Below are positions 51,564-60,231 of a DNA stretch of 64,000 nt, piece after piece. Within the stretch, counting starts at the first letter, position 1; each line of letters begins with the position of its first letter. The DNA comes from Halopenitus malekzadehii (GTDB lineage Archaea > Halobacteriota > Halobacteria > Halobacteriales > Haloferacaceae), in contig NZ_FNWU01000001.1 in the NCBI RefSeq assembly GCF_900108505.1, forward strand, positions 310,001 to 374,000, in the 5' to 3' direction. The notes beneath the pieces were generated by a model that saw only the letters and a list, made by a program, of their open reading frames with translations, made no database searches and was not told the origin of the DNA. A program made the translations under genes and the position numbers.

Positions 51564-51597
51564 GTGCCGTGGGGTCACTTGTGCCGTGGGATCACTT
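51564..51597. repeat. 17-bp tandem duplication in the nfeD promoter
   Basis: 'gtgccgtggggtcactt' (51564-51580) and 'gtgccgtgggatcactt' (51581-51597) are identical at 16 of 17 positions. The second copy ends in the 'cacttaatcgg' TATA-like element of nfeD, about 28 bp before ATG 51624, so the duplication has doubled the promoter-proximal sequence. Confidence 0.88.
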
Positions 51598-51623
51598 AAT
51601 CGGCTGGAACCCGTACGTCGCGT

Positions 51624-52244
51624 ATGGTGCTTCCCTTTCAGGCCGGCGTTCTCGACCCGGGAACCCTGCCGATGCTGCTCGTGGTCGCGGGGCTCCTCCT
51701 GTCGCTCGCCGAGGCGATCGCCCCCGGCGCGAACTTCATCGTGGTCGGGGTCTCCCTGCTCGGGGCGGGGATCGTCGGACTGGCGTTCACGCCGCTCGCC
51801 AGCCCGTTCGCTCTCGGCCTGTTCGTGCTCGTCTTCGGCGCGATCGCCTTCTACGGCTACCACGAGCTCGACGTCTACGGCGGGAAGGGCCAGCCGCAGA
51901 CGCGCGACAGCGAGTCGCTCACCGGGGTAACCGGTCGTGTGACCGAGCGCGTGACCGAGACCGACGGACAGGTCAAACTCGACGAGGGCGGGTTTAACCC
52001 GTACTACTCGGCCCGTACTATGGACGGCGAGATCCCGGAGGGAACCGAGGTGTTCGTCGTCGACCCGGGGGGCGGAAACGTGCTCACCGTCGAGTCGGTT
52101 GCGGCGGTCGAGGACGACATCGATCGCCAGCTGGCCGTGGACCGGGAGCGGACGGCCGACGACGACGCCGGGACGACGGCTGACGGCGACGACGCCGGGA
52201 CGGGAGTCCAGGACGACGACGCGACCGAACGCGAGCGCGCGTAA
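51624..52244 (+). CDS. NfeD-family membrane protein
   Basis: A 206-residue protein with three or four hydrophobic segments ('LPMLLVVAGLLLSLAEAIAP', 'IVVGVSLLGAGIVGLAF', 'ALGLFVLVFGAIAFYG') and a C-terminal OB-fold ('LTGVTGRVTERVTETDGQVK', 'EIPEGTEVFVVDPGGGNVLT', 'VESV'), then a 45-residue Asp/Thr/Arg tail. NfeD proteins act with stomatin/SPFH partners in membrane-domain organisation; the SPFH gene follows 54 bp downstream, which supports that pairing. Confidence 0.87.
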   Translation: MVLPFQAGVLDPGTLPMLLVVAGLLLSLAEAIAPGANFIVVGVSLLGAGIVGLAFTPLASPFALGLFVLVFGAIAFYGYHELDVYGGKGQPQTRDSESLTGVTGRVTERVTETDGQVKLDEGGFNPYYSARTMDGEIPEGTEVFVVDPGGGNVLTVESVAAVEDDIDRQLAVDRERTADDDAGTTADGDDAGTGVQDDDATERERA

Positions 52245-52298
52245 TCGATCAGAACCGGCGGACCGAACGCTTATCATTGTCCTGTGGTAACGATCGGT

Positions 52299-53432
52299 AT
52301 GGATACACTGGTCCTCCAAGCGCTGTTCGGCCTCGCGCCGATCGGCTTTCTGTTCCTTCTGTTGGTGGTGGTGGTGGTCTGGCAATCCGTCGAGATCGTC
52401 GACGCCTACGAGAAGAAGGCCCTCACCGTCTTCGGGGAGTACAGACAGCTGTTGGAGCCGGGAATCAACGTCGTTCCGCCGTTCGTCTCGCGGACCTATC
52501 CGTTCGATATGCGGACCCAAACCCTCGACGTTCCGCGTCAGGAGGCGATCACCCGCGATAACTCCCCGGTGACCGCCGACGCCGTCGTCTACATCAAGGT
52601 GATGGACGCCAAGAAGGCCTTCCTCGAGGTCGATAACTACAAGAAGGCCGTCTCGAACCTCGCCCAGACGACGCTTCGCGCCGTCCTCGGCGATATGGAA
52701 CTCGATGACACCCTGAACAAACGGCAGGAGATCAACGCGAAGATCCGCAAGGAGCTCGACGAGCCGACCGACGAGTGGGGGATCCGCGTCGAGAGCGTCG
52801 AGGTCCGGGAGGTCAACCCCTCCAAGGACGTCCAGCAGGCGATGGAGCAGCAGACCTCCGCCGAGCGCCGTCGCCGCGCGATGATCCTCGAGGCTCAGGG
52901 TGAACGCCGCTCCGCCGTCGAGCAGGCGGAGGGTGACAAGCAGTCGAACATCATCCGAGCGCAGGGTGAAAAGCAAAGCCAGATCCTCGAGGCGCAGGGT
53001 GACGCGATCTCGACGGTCCTCCGCGCGAAATCCTCCGAGGCGATGGGCGAGCGTGCGATCATCGAACGCGGGATGGAGACGCTCGAGGCGATCGGACAGG
53101 GAGAATCGACGACGTTCGTCCTCCCACAGGAGCTCACGAGCCTCGTCGGTCGGTACGGCAAACACCTGACCGGCTCCGACGCCGCGACCGACACCGAGCC
53201 CCTCGACGGACTGGAGTTCGACGACGAGACCCGACAGCTGCTCGGCCTCGACGACATCGACGAGATCCTCGGACAGATCGACGCGGCCGCCGAGATGGAC
53301 GTCGAGGAACTCGAGCAGGAGGCTGAAGCGATCAAATCCGGTGACACGAGCGGCATCAAGTCGGCCGACGAGCTCATTCAGGAGATGGACGAGGAAGCAC
53401 CCGCGACCGACGTCGAAACCGAACCCGAGTAG
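52299..53432 (+). CDS. SPFH/stomatin-like membrane protein
   Basis: A 377-residue protein with an N-terminal membrane anchor ('APIGFLFLLLVVVVVWQSVE'), an SPFH domain ('KALTVFGEYRQLLEPGINVV', 'LDVPRQEAITRDNSPVTADA', 'NLAQTTLRAVLGDMELDDTL', 'WGIRVESVEVREVNPSKDVQ') and a long charged coiled coil ('AEGDKQSNIIRAQGEKQSQI'), followed by a conserved C-terminal segment and an acidic Asp/Glu extension. It oligomerises on the membrane as a scaffold. Located directly after nfeD, the classical partnership. Confidence 0.93.
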   Translation: MDTLVLQALFGLAPIGFLFLLLVVVVVWQSVEIVDAYEKKALTVFGEYRQLLEPGINVVPPFVSRTYPFDMRTQTLDVPRQEAITRDNSPVTADAVVYIKVMDAKKAFLEVDNYKKAVSNLAQTTLRAVLGDMELDDTLNKRQEINAKIRKELDEPTDEWGIRVESVEVREVNPSKDVQQAMEQQTSAERRRRAMILEAQGERRSAVEQAEGDKQSNIIRAQGEKQSQILEAQGDAISTVLRAKSSEAMGERAIIERGMETLEAIGQGESTTFVLPQELTSLVGRYGKHLTGSDAATDTEPLDGLEFDDETRQLLGLDDIDEILGQIDAAAEMDVEELEQEAEAIKSGDTSGIKSADELIQEMDEEAPATDVETEPE

Positions 53433-53526
53433 TTCGGTTCACCGCCTCGGCCGGTATGAATCACGTTCCTTCCGGGCGATCGAAACGAGCGACGTGTTTT
53501 TAGCCCCCGGCCGACACCCTTCGACA

Positions 53527-54192
53527 ATGAGTGACGGCGTCGACGAACGGAAACGGCGGACGCTCCGACGCTTTGCAGCCCTCGGAGCGGCCGGCTCGTT
53601 CGTCGGCGGCGCACGTGCGGCCACCGACGCGGAGGGGGAGACGGATGCGGACGCCGGAACGCCGTCCCCGGACGGTGACCGCTCGGAGACGAACGAGACC
53701 CGCGAGGCGATCCGCGGGTACGTCGCCACGACGCCCGGCGCACACTTCTCGAAGCTTCGCGACGACCTCCGGCTTGGAACCGGTGAGACGCAGTACCACC
53801 TCCGGAAGCTCGTCGACGCCGCAACCATCGAAACGGCGAAGGACGGGGAGTTTCGCCGGTACTTCCCGGCCGGGCGATTCGATGCCGCCGACAAGCGAGC
53901 CCTCGGTGCGCTTCGACGCGAGACGCCCCGCGGCGTCGTCCTCCATCTCCTCAGGGAGCCGGACGCGACCGGCTCCCGGATCGCCGACGCGCTCGACGTG
54001 TCCCGGCCGACGATCAGCGCGGCCGCCGGCGAGCTTGAGGACGCCGGCCTCCTCGATCGAACCGACGGTTACACGCTCCGTACCCCGGAGCGGCTCATCA
54101 CGCTCGTCGTTCGATACGCGGACTCGTTCGGCCCCGATGCGCGGGCGTTCGCCGACGACGCGGCCGCGTACGTGCGGTACGACCCGGAGTAG
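53527..54192 (+). CDS. Two-winged-helix regulator with Tat-like N-terminus
   Basis: A 221-residue protein. Residues 1-33 read 'RKRRTLRRFAALGAAGSFVG' then 'GARA', a twin-arginine-plus-hydrophobic pattern like a Tat signal or membrane anchor. An acidic linker follows (35-55), then winged helix 1 ('YVATTPGAHFSKLRDDLRLG', 'TGETQYHLRKLVDAATIETA') and winged helix 2 ('VVLHLLREPDATGSRIADAL', 'SRPTISAAAGELEDAGLLDR'), with a C-terminal helix. DNA binding by the C-terminal part is expected; whether the N-terminus is exported, membrane-held or merely fortuitous is unknown. Its target is unknown. Confidence 0.78.
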   Translation: MSDGVDERKRRTLRRFAALGAAGSFVGGARAATDAEGETDADAGTPSPDGDRSETNETREAIRGYVATTPGAHFSKLRDDLRLGTGETQYHLRKLVDAATIETAKDGEFRRYFPAGRFDAADKRALGALRRETPRGVVLHLLREPDATGSRIADALDVSRPTISAAAGELEDAGLLDRTDGYTLRTPERLITLVVRYADSFGPDARAFADDAAAYVRYDPE

Positions 54193-54194
54193 GG

Positions 54195-54904
54195 TCAGCC
54201 GTCGATCACGGCCTCGATCCCGTACAGGGAATCGACGACGTGGTCGGGAGCGATCGCGAATCCGTCGGAGTCGGCGTGTGGTCTATCGATCACGATCGAC
54301 TCGATCCCGGCTCGCTGGGCAGCGATCACGTCGGTTTCCCGGTCGCCGATGTAGCATCCAGACTCCGTATCCAGCGCCGCGAGGCCACGCTTTAGGAACT
54401 CCGGTTCCGGCTTTCGTCGCCGGTACGACTCGATCGTCGGCTTTCGGCCGACGACGGCGTCGAACAGGCCCGGGAGGCAGTAGGTCGCGACGAACTCGGC
54501 GGTCGCCGTCCGGTTGTTCGTCACCAGCGCGAGCGGCTGATCGGCCGAGAGCGTCGAGAGCGCGCCGACGTCCGGGTACGTCGGCCGTTCACCGGACCGA
54601 ACACGGGCGTTCGTTCGTCGCGATGCGTGTCGTTCACGCGCCCGCCACCACGCGTCCCGATCCACGCCCAATCGCGAGCACGCTTCGTCGACGGCCGGCG
54701 AGTAACGGACCGCCTCGAGCGCATCGAGGACCCCGGGATCGGGCGGCTCTGCAGCGTCGGATCGCCCGGTAGTTCCGTTCGAGTCCGGGTGTCCACGCCC
54801 GAGTCACGGAGAGCATCGTGTGCGGCCGCTCGGTAGACGCCGGGATGGGTCCCCCGGCCAGACAGGATCACGCCGTCCATATCGAACAGCAACGCAGGTG
54901 TCAC
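54195..54904 (-). pseudogene. HAD-family hydrolase, frameshifted
   Basis: The start is in one frame from GTG 54904: 'VTPALLFDMDGVILSGRG' with the HAD motif I 'DMDGV', then 'GVYRAAAHDALRDSGVDT'. The rest is in another frame: 'DPGVLDALEAVRYSPAVDEA', 'GVDRDAWWRARERH', motif II 'ALVTNNRTATAEF', motif III Lys in 'ESYRRRKPEPEFLKRGLAAL' and motif IV 'CYIGDRETDVIAAQRAG', ending at 54195. The two frames meet near 54745-54800 and differ by a net loss of one base (or gain of two). All motifs are intact, so this is a recent disruption or a sequencing error. Converges on the winged-helix gene. Confidence 0.8.
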
Positions 54905-54981
54905 GGGTTCCACTCGGCCGTCTTTGGTGGAAAACCCATCGCTCGATCCGGGGTGTTGGCGCTGATCGACACTCGCCCCGA

Positions 54982-55227
54982 TCAACGCTCGACCATCCAC
55001 GTGGTCCCCGAGGAATATCCCCATTTCTCGATCGATAGATCCGTGTCTGCTTGACGGACCGTTCGGAGGTTCGCACCCACCTCCTTCGCCGACAGGCCCA
55101 GCTCGTCGGCGATGAGCCGCGATTTGAAGTACGTCTGCGTGTCAGCTCGTGCCCGGAGGTACGTGAGGATGCGCCGCTGTTTCTCCGTCAGCGTCGCGTC
55201 GCCGGACTGTGAGGTCGTCGCGCTCAT
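54982..55227 (-). CDS. Small HTH protein (DUF7123-like)
   Basis: An 81-residue protein starting at ATG 55227: 'TLTEKQRRILTYLRARADTQ', 'TYFKSRLIADELGLSAKEVG', 'EKWGYSSGTTWMVER'. The pattern is a compact winged helix, and the ending 'KWGYSSGTTW' matches a widely conserved haloarchaeal family that I recall as DUF7123. DNA binding is expected; the regulon is unknown. Lies 77 bp upstream of the frameshifted HAD gene on the same strand. Confidence 0.8.
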   Translation of the reverse strand: MSATTSQSGDATLTEKQRRILTYLRARADTQTYFKSRLIADELGLSAKEVGANLRTVRQADTDLSIEKWGYSSGTTWMVER

Positions 55228-55511
55228 GGACGATCCTACGGTGTGACCCCATAAGCACCGTTTGGTAGGATCGGTTAACACGGTGCAGTCCGTCGATTTC
55301 TCCGTCTTGGAGGGCTCGATCCGACGCCGATCGCACCGGCGTGGGTACGATCCCCAAATCCTCGCTGCCACCGTCGAGACCACGCGTGTCGATCGTCGAA
55401 CCCACGAACGCCGATCGACTCACAGCATCCCTGAACGGTTCGATCCACGACGTCTCCGAACCGTCCCATGCTTCAGAAGGTACTTACCTCGCCCGGAGCG
55501 AAGTGGCGGTG

Positions 55512-57329
55512 ATGACGGACTCCGACGGTGTTCGTGTGAGCGTGGTCCTTCCCGCGTACAACGAGGCGGCCACGATCGAGGACACCGTCGGGCGAACGAT
55601 CGCCGCACTTGAGGGGTTTCTCCCGCGAAACGGTTTCGAGGTGATCGTCGCCGAGGACGGCTGTGAGGACCGGACCCCCGAGATCGCCGACCGGCTCGCG
55701 GCCGCCGACGATCGGGTTCGGCACGTCCACAGCGACGAGCGACTCGGACGCGGCGGGGCGCTCGAACGCGCCTTCAGGGAGGCCGACGGCGACGTCCTCG
55801 TCTACTTCGACACCGATCTAGCGACCGACCTCGACCACCTCGAGGAGCTCGTCGAATCGATCCGGTCCGGCGAGTACGACGTCGCCACCGGATCGCGATG
55901 GATGCCGGGCCGTGAGGCCGACCGGCCGGCCAAACGGGGTGTCCCCTCCCGCGTGTTCAACCTGCTCGTCCGAGGAGTCCTCCGGTCGGACGTTCGGGAT
56001 CACCAGTGTGGGTTCAAGGCGATGTCGCGGGACGCGTTCCGGGCGCTCATCGACGACGTTGAGGACGACCACTGGTTCTGGGATACCGAGTTGCTGGTTC
56101 GGGCACAGCGGTCGGGGCTCGCGGTCACGGAGTTTCCCGTCAACTGGGAGCCGAAGGGCGACACGAAGGTCGACCTCGTCCGTGACGTCTTCGGGATGGG
56201 CTCACAGCTGCTGCGGCTCTGGTGGCAACTGTCGGTCCAACCACGGATCACCCCGCGTGCGAGCTTCACGGCCGGGCTCCTGCTCGTTGCAGTCGCGGTC
56301 GCGTTGATGTCGACGTACATCGACTTCGGCGCCGTGATCGCGGAGATGCGCCGTGCTGACACGACGCTTCTTGCGGTCGCGACCGTCGTGTATCTCCTGT
56401 CGTGGCCGCTCCGGGGCTATCGGTACCGGGACATCCTTCGGGAACTCGGATTCACCGAACGGACCGGGTTCCTGACCGGTGCGGTCTTCGTCTCGCAGAC
56501 GGGCAACCTCGTGTTGCCGGCCCGGGGTGGCGACGCGATCCGCGCGTACATCGTGAAGGTCCGCCGCGGGATCCCGTATCCGTCGGGGTTCGCCTCGCTG
56601 GCGGCCGAGCGCGTCTTCGATCTGTTGACCCTTGCTGGACTCTCGGGGGCCGTTCTCGTCGGATACGCCGCCTCCGGTCGGCTCGGTGAGGTGGTCACTG
56701 CACTCACCGACAGTGAGACGGCGGGCAACGCCGGCTGGACTGCCGCACTTGTCGCGATGGGCGTCGGTCTCGTCGCGGTCGGCGCCGTGATCGGGATCGT
56801 GTTGTCGGCGCGGTCGGACTCGAACCACATCCGGTCGGCGATCGCGCGGGTGAGCACCGACTCCTACGGCAAGGCGGTGGCGGACGTCCTCGAACGGTTC
56901 GTCGGTGACGTCCAACGCGTGGGCGGCGACCCGATCGCCTTCTCCCGGGTCGGTGCCACCAGCGTGGTCATCTGGGTGCTCGACGTGCTCGTCGCGGCGA
57001 TCGTTCTCGCCGCCTTTACCGTCGAGTTGGACACGATAACGCTGCTTGCCGTCTGTTTCTTTGCGGTCAGCGTCGGCAACCTCGCGAAGGTGATCCCGAT
57101 CTCCCCGGGCGGGATCGGCCTCTATGAGGGAGCCTTCACCGCGATCATGGTCGGATTGACGCCGATCGGCGTCTCCACGGCTCTCGGCGCGGCGGTCCTC
57201 GATCACGCACTGAAGAACGTTGTCACGCTCGTCGGGGGCGTCGGATCGATGCTTGCGCTCAACGTCTCGCTGACGACGGCGGTCGAGGAGACCGCGGACG
57301 TGAACGAGACCGAGGCGCTCCAGGAGTGA
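55512..57329 (+). CDS. aglD: AglD-like glycosyltransferase fused to a flippase-like membrane domain
   Basis: A 605-residue protein. Residues 1-235 form a GT2 domain like dolichol-phosphate mannosyltransferases: 'VSVVLPAYNEAATIEDTV', 'FEVIVAEDGCEDRTPEIADR', 'DVLVYFDTDLATDLDHLEEL' (the D-x-D type metal site), 'RSDVRDHQCGFKAMSRDAF' and 'HWFWDTELLVRAQRSGL'. Residues 255-590 have eight or so membrane helices of the UPF0104/flippase-like family ('GNLVLPARGGDAIRAYIVK', 'LAKVIPISPGGIGLYEGAF'). In Haloferax, AglD adds the last mannose to the dolichol carrier for S-layer N-glycosylation. No other agl genes are in the window. Confidence 0.9.
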   Translation: MTDSDGVRVSVVLPAYNEAATIEDTVGRTIAALEGFLPRNGFEVIVAEDGCEDRTPEIADRLAAADDRVRHVHSDERLGRGGALERAFREADGDVLVYFDTDLATDLDHLEELVESIRSGEYDVATGSRWMPGREADRPAKRGVPSRVFNLLVRGVLRSDVRDHQCGFKAMSRDAFRALIDDVEDDHWFWDTELLVRAQRSGLAVTEFPVNWEPKGDTKVDLVRDVFGMGSQLLRLWWQLSVQPRITPRASFTAGLLLVAVAVALMSTYIDFGAVIAEMRRADTTLLAVATVVYLLSWPLRGYRYRDILRELGFTERTGFLTGAVFVSQTGNLVLPARGGDAIRAYIVKVRRGIPYPSGFASLAAERVFDLLTLAGLSGAVLVGYAASGRLGEVVTALTDSETAGNAGWTAALVAMGVGLVAVGAVIGIVLSARSDSNHIRSAIARVSTDSYGKAVADVLERFVGDVQRVGGDPIAFSRVGATSVVIWVLDVLVAAIVLAAFTVELDTITLLAVCFFAVSVGNLAKVIPISPGGIGLYEGAFTAIMVGLTPIGVSTALGAAVLDHALKNVVTLVGGVGSMLALNVSLTTAVEETADVNETEALQE

Positions 57330-57626
57330 GTTCACGTTCGACGGGACTCGATCCGGCGGTATGACTCGACCCGGGAAGCCCCCGATCGGGGACTGTGTGT
57401 GGCGAACAGGCGACACGGGCCTCGAACCGGGCCATCGACCCGACGGCGGAGCCAGTCCCTGAGTCCGTCCGACCGAGGGTCGTCGGTTCGATCACGTCGA
57501 AGACGCCGATCCCGGACCGTCCGTGTCGCACACCCGCGTGCCGTCCCGGGACGGAAACCACTGCACGGGCCGTCTGGCTCGTGATCGGTGAAAAGGGTCC
57601 GGGGAAGTCGAGTGCCGCGTGCCGGA
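57330..57626. other. 297-bp intergenic region, nothing recognised
   Basis: Lies between the convergent aglD and NTPase genes. Short open frames are Arg/Pro/Thr-rich and have no recognisable domain. I see no RNA gene, repeat or clear promoter. Confidence 0.6.
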
Positions 57627-58139
57627 TCACCGCGAGGACTCGTACAGGTCCGTCTCGATGGGACCGAGGGCGCCGGCGACGGCGCTCGCGAGCGCGTCGG
57701 TGCGGTCGATCCGCCCGTTAGTTAAAACCGAGATCGCACCGTCCGTCTTCGCGAGACCGGATCTCCCGGTGACGTCGTCCATCACCGGGCCTAATTCCTC
57801 GTCGTTTCGGACCCGATCCGCGACGGGATCGGGGAGACGAACGCTCGGACCGGCGCCACGCCCGACCGTCGTTCCGTCGTCGATCGCGGCCCACATGATC
57901 AGGTAGAGTCCGACGGTTCCGTCGATCGGTGAGACGCCGCCTTCGAGCCCGACGCCGACATCGTAGCCCGCCTCGCGGGCGGCCGCGGCGCGTGTCTCGG
58001 CCCCGCGGACGGTCTCGGCGTGGCTCCACGGCTGCTCGGAGACGCCGCTGTCGACCGCCACGGCTTCGATGTCTCCCTCAAGAATCAACGCGACCGCCGC
58101 GCGTTTCACCGGATTCCCGCTTCCGACGCCGATCTGCAT
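57627..58139 (-). CDS. YjjX-type inosine/xanthosine triphosphatase (DUF84)
   Basis: A 170-residue protein with 'QIGVGSGNPVKRAAVALIL', 'ETVRGAETRAAAAREAGYDV', 'GVGLEGGVSPIDGTVGLYL', 'GRGAGPSVRLPDPVADRV' and 'SGLAKTDGAISVLTNGRIDR'. These match the YjjX/NTPase-1 family, which hydrolyses the non-canonical nucleotides ITP and XTP to keep the pool clean. The size fits the family (170-180). ATG 58139 is chosen. Confidence 0.9.
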   Translation of the reverse strand: MQIGVGSGNPVKRAAVALILEGDIEAVAVDSGVSEQPWSHAETVRGAETRAAAAREAGYDVGVGLEGGVSPIDGTVGLYLIMWAAIDDGTTVGRGAGPSVRLPDPVADRVRNDEELGPVMDDVTGRSGLAKTDGAISVLTNGRIDRTDALASAVAGALGPIETDLYESSR

Positions 58140-58257
58140 AGTCGACGATCCGTCGCCGCCGAGGATACGCGTGTCGGTCGATCGACCGTTCGGTTCGTCG
58201 TTTCGGGCCGATCCGTGCCGTCTGTCCGGGTCGTCGATCCCGAGTCGATCCGGATCG

Positions 58258-59049
58258 TCAGTCCTCGGGCATCTCCGTCGCGTCGACGACGTCGGGATGA
58301 AGGATCCGTGCCACTCGCTCAACCCCGTCGATCAGGGTGGGACCGGGCTGGTTCAGGAGGTCGTCGTCGATGGCGTGGACCGATGCGTCGAGGTCCCAGT
58401 CGCGGTCGTGGATCGTACTCGGGTCGGCACGGTCGCCGTAGCCACAGGGGTGTAGAATCACGTGGTTTGGGTCGTGTCGTTCGACTTCCTCACGGGTGAT
58501 CTCCCGGGAGCGCTCGCCGGGATCGACGAACGGGTACCGGCCGCCCGCGGTCTCGACCACGTCGGGGACCCAGTTTCCGGCGGCCATCGGCGGGTCTGAC
58601 CATTCCTCGCAGTAGACGACCGGTCGATCGGTCGTTCCGGCGGCGCGAGCCGAGTCGATGCTCGCCTCGACGGCGTCGAGCCTGGCGCGGAGATCGTCGG
58701 CAAACCGGGTCCCTGCGGTCGGTCGGCCGATCGCCTCGCCGATCGCCACGACGGATCCGATCACGTCGGGGAGCCGTTCGGGTTCGTGATGGACGACCTG
58801 GTGGCCCCGGGTCCGGAGCCTCGTCGCGATCTCAGCTTGCAGCGCGTCGCTCGTGATCACGAGGTCGGGAGCGAGTTCGTCGACACGGTCGAGATCGGGG
58901 GTCGTCCATCCTCCGACGCGGGCCGGTGATGGGTTGACGTCGCCGGGGTCACAGTGATGGCTCACCCCGACGAGCCGGTCGGCGGCTCCCAGATCGCGGA
59001 CGATCGCGGTCGCGCTCGGCGCGAGGGAAACGACGCGTGGCCCGTCCAT
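58258..59049 (-). CDS. B12/iron-siderophore-binding-like protein without signal peptide
   Basis: A 263-residue helical-backbone metal-receptor fold. 'RVVSLAPSATAIVRDLGAAD', 'LVGVSHHCDPGDVNPSPARV', 'LDRVDELAPDLVITSDALQA' and 'GHQVVHHEPERLPDVIGSV' match BtuF-like binding lobes, and 'VVYCEEWSDPPMAAGNWVPD' with 'HDPNHVILHPCGYG' the second lobe. Real transporter-linked BtuF proteins begin with a lipoprotein signal; this one starts directly with the fold at ATG 59049 and no upstream in-frame signal is evident. No ABC transporter genes lie nearby, so a cytoplasmic cobalamin or metal-binding role is more likely than uptake (inference). Confidence 0.78.
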   Translation of the reverse strand: MDGPRVVSLAPSATAIVRDLGAADRLVGVSHHCDPGDVNPSPARVGGWTTPDLDRVDELAPDLVITSDALQAEIATRLRTRGHQVVHHEPERLPDVIGSVVAIGEAIGRPTAGTRFADDLRARLDAVEASIDSARAAGTTDRPVVYCEEWSDPPMAAGNWVPDVVETAGGRYPFVDPGERSREITREEVERHDPNHVILHPCGYGDRADPSTIHDRDWDLDASVHAIDDDLLNQPGPTLIDGVERVARILHPDVVDATEMPED

Positions 59050-59244
59050 AGCGATCGATCACACGTCCACCCGCAATGGGTCTTCGGTATCTCTCCACGT
59101 CCGTGTGGGTCGATACCATCGTATGTCGTGATCATTCGTTCGGTTCGGTGGCTCCGGATTCCGGTCGATTTAAGTGTCGTTCCACCGTCTTTCGGGTAAG
59201 CACTTCCTTGGGATCTTATTGACCCACCCAGGGGGATGGCATCT

Positions 59245-60201
59245 ATGAGTGAACGCACACATACGCGGGAGAGAACCTCCCAGCGCGAAACGGAATCCGA
59301 CGAAGGGCTCACGTGCCCGGAGTGTAACGGCCACGTCGTCACCGACGAGGAGCACGGCGAGACGGTCTGTTCGGACTGTGGACTCGTCGTTGAGGCCGAC
59401 TCGGTCGATCGAGGACCCGAATGGCGGGCCTTCGACTCACGCGAGAAGGACGAGAAGTCCCGCGTGGGCGCCCCGACCACGAACACGATGCACGACAAGG
59501 GGCTCTCGACGAACATCGACTGGCGCGACCAGGACGCCTACGGCCGATCCCTGTCGGGTCGCCAGCGCCAGAAGATGCAGCGGCTCCGCAAGTGGAACGA
59601 GCGCTTCCGCACCCGTGACTCCAAGGAGCGCAACCTCAAGCAGGCGCTCGGCGAGATCGACCGGATGGCCTCCGCGCTCGGCCTCCCGGACAACGTCCGC
59701 GAGACCGCCTCCGTCATCTACCGGCGCGCGCTCGACGAGGATCTCCTTCCCGGCCGCTCGATCGAGGGCGTCTCGACGTCGTGTGTCTACGCCGCCGCCC
59801 GGATGGCCGGCGTCCCGCGCAGCCTCGACGAGATCTCCGACGTCTCCCGCGTCGAGAAGTCCGAGATCGCCCGGACGTACCGCTACGTCGTCCGCGAGCT
59901 CAAGCTCGAGGTCAAGCCTGCGGACCCCGAACAGTACGTCCCACGGTTCGCCTCCGCACTCGAGCTCTCGGATGAGGCCGAGATGCGTGCCAAGCAGCTG
60001 CTGAAGAACGCAAAGGAGAAGGGCGTCCACTCCGGGAAATCGCCGGTCGGTCTCGCGGCCGCCGCCGTCTACGCCGCCGCGCTGCTCACCAATGAGAAGA
60101 CGACGCAGGCCGCGGTCTCGGAGGTCGCCGACATCTCCGAAGTAACGATCCGGAATCGCTACCACGAGTTGCTCGAGGCCGAGGAAGGCCTGATCGCCTA
60201 A
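59245..60201 (+). CDS. tfb: Transcription initiation factor TFB
   Basis: A 318-residue TFIIB-type factor. The zinc ribbon 'CPECNGHVVTDEEHGETVCS' plus 'DCG', the B-reader/linker with 'PEWRAFDSREKDEKSRVGAP', and two cyclin repeats ('LKQALGEIDRMASALGLPDN', 'RSIEGVSTSCVYAAARMAGV' and 'VPRFASALELSDEAEMRAKQ', 'SPVGLAAAAVYAAALLTNEK') are complete. It bridges TBP-TATA to RNA polymerase and reads the BRE. Haloarchaea have several TFBs; which paralogue this is cannot be told. ATG 59245 (MSERTH) is preferred; ATG 59236 adds three residues. Confidence 0.96.
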   Translation: MSERTHTRERTSQRETESDEGLTCPECNGHVVTDEEHGETVCSDCGLVVEADSVDRGPEWRAFDSREKDEKSRVGAPTTNTMHDKGLSTNIDWRDQDAYGRSLSGRQRQKMQRLRKWNERFRTRDSKERNLKQALGEIDRMASALGLPDNVRETASVIYRRALDEDLLPGRSIEGVSTSCVYAAARMAGVPRSLDEISDVSRVEKSEIARTYRYVVRELKLEVKPADPEQYVPRFASALELSDEAEMRAKQLLKNAKEKGVHSGKSPVGLAAAAVYAAALLTNEKTTQAAVSEVADISEVTIRNRYHELLEAEEGLIA

Positions 60202-60231
60202 CCGCGGTCCGTTTGGCTTTCCACTCCACCG

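Noticed and set aside
54740-54810. Programmed frameshift in the HAD gene
   Set aside because: No slippery heptamer or obvious downstream structure; a disrupted gene or sequencing error is simpler.
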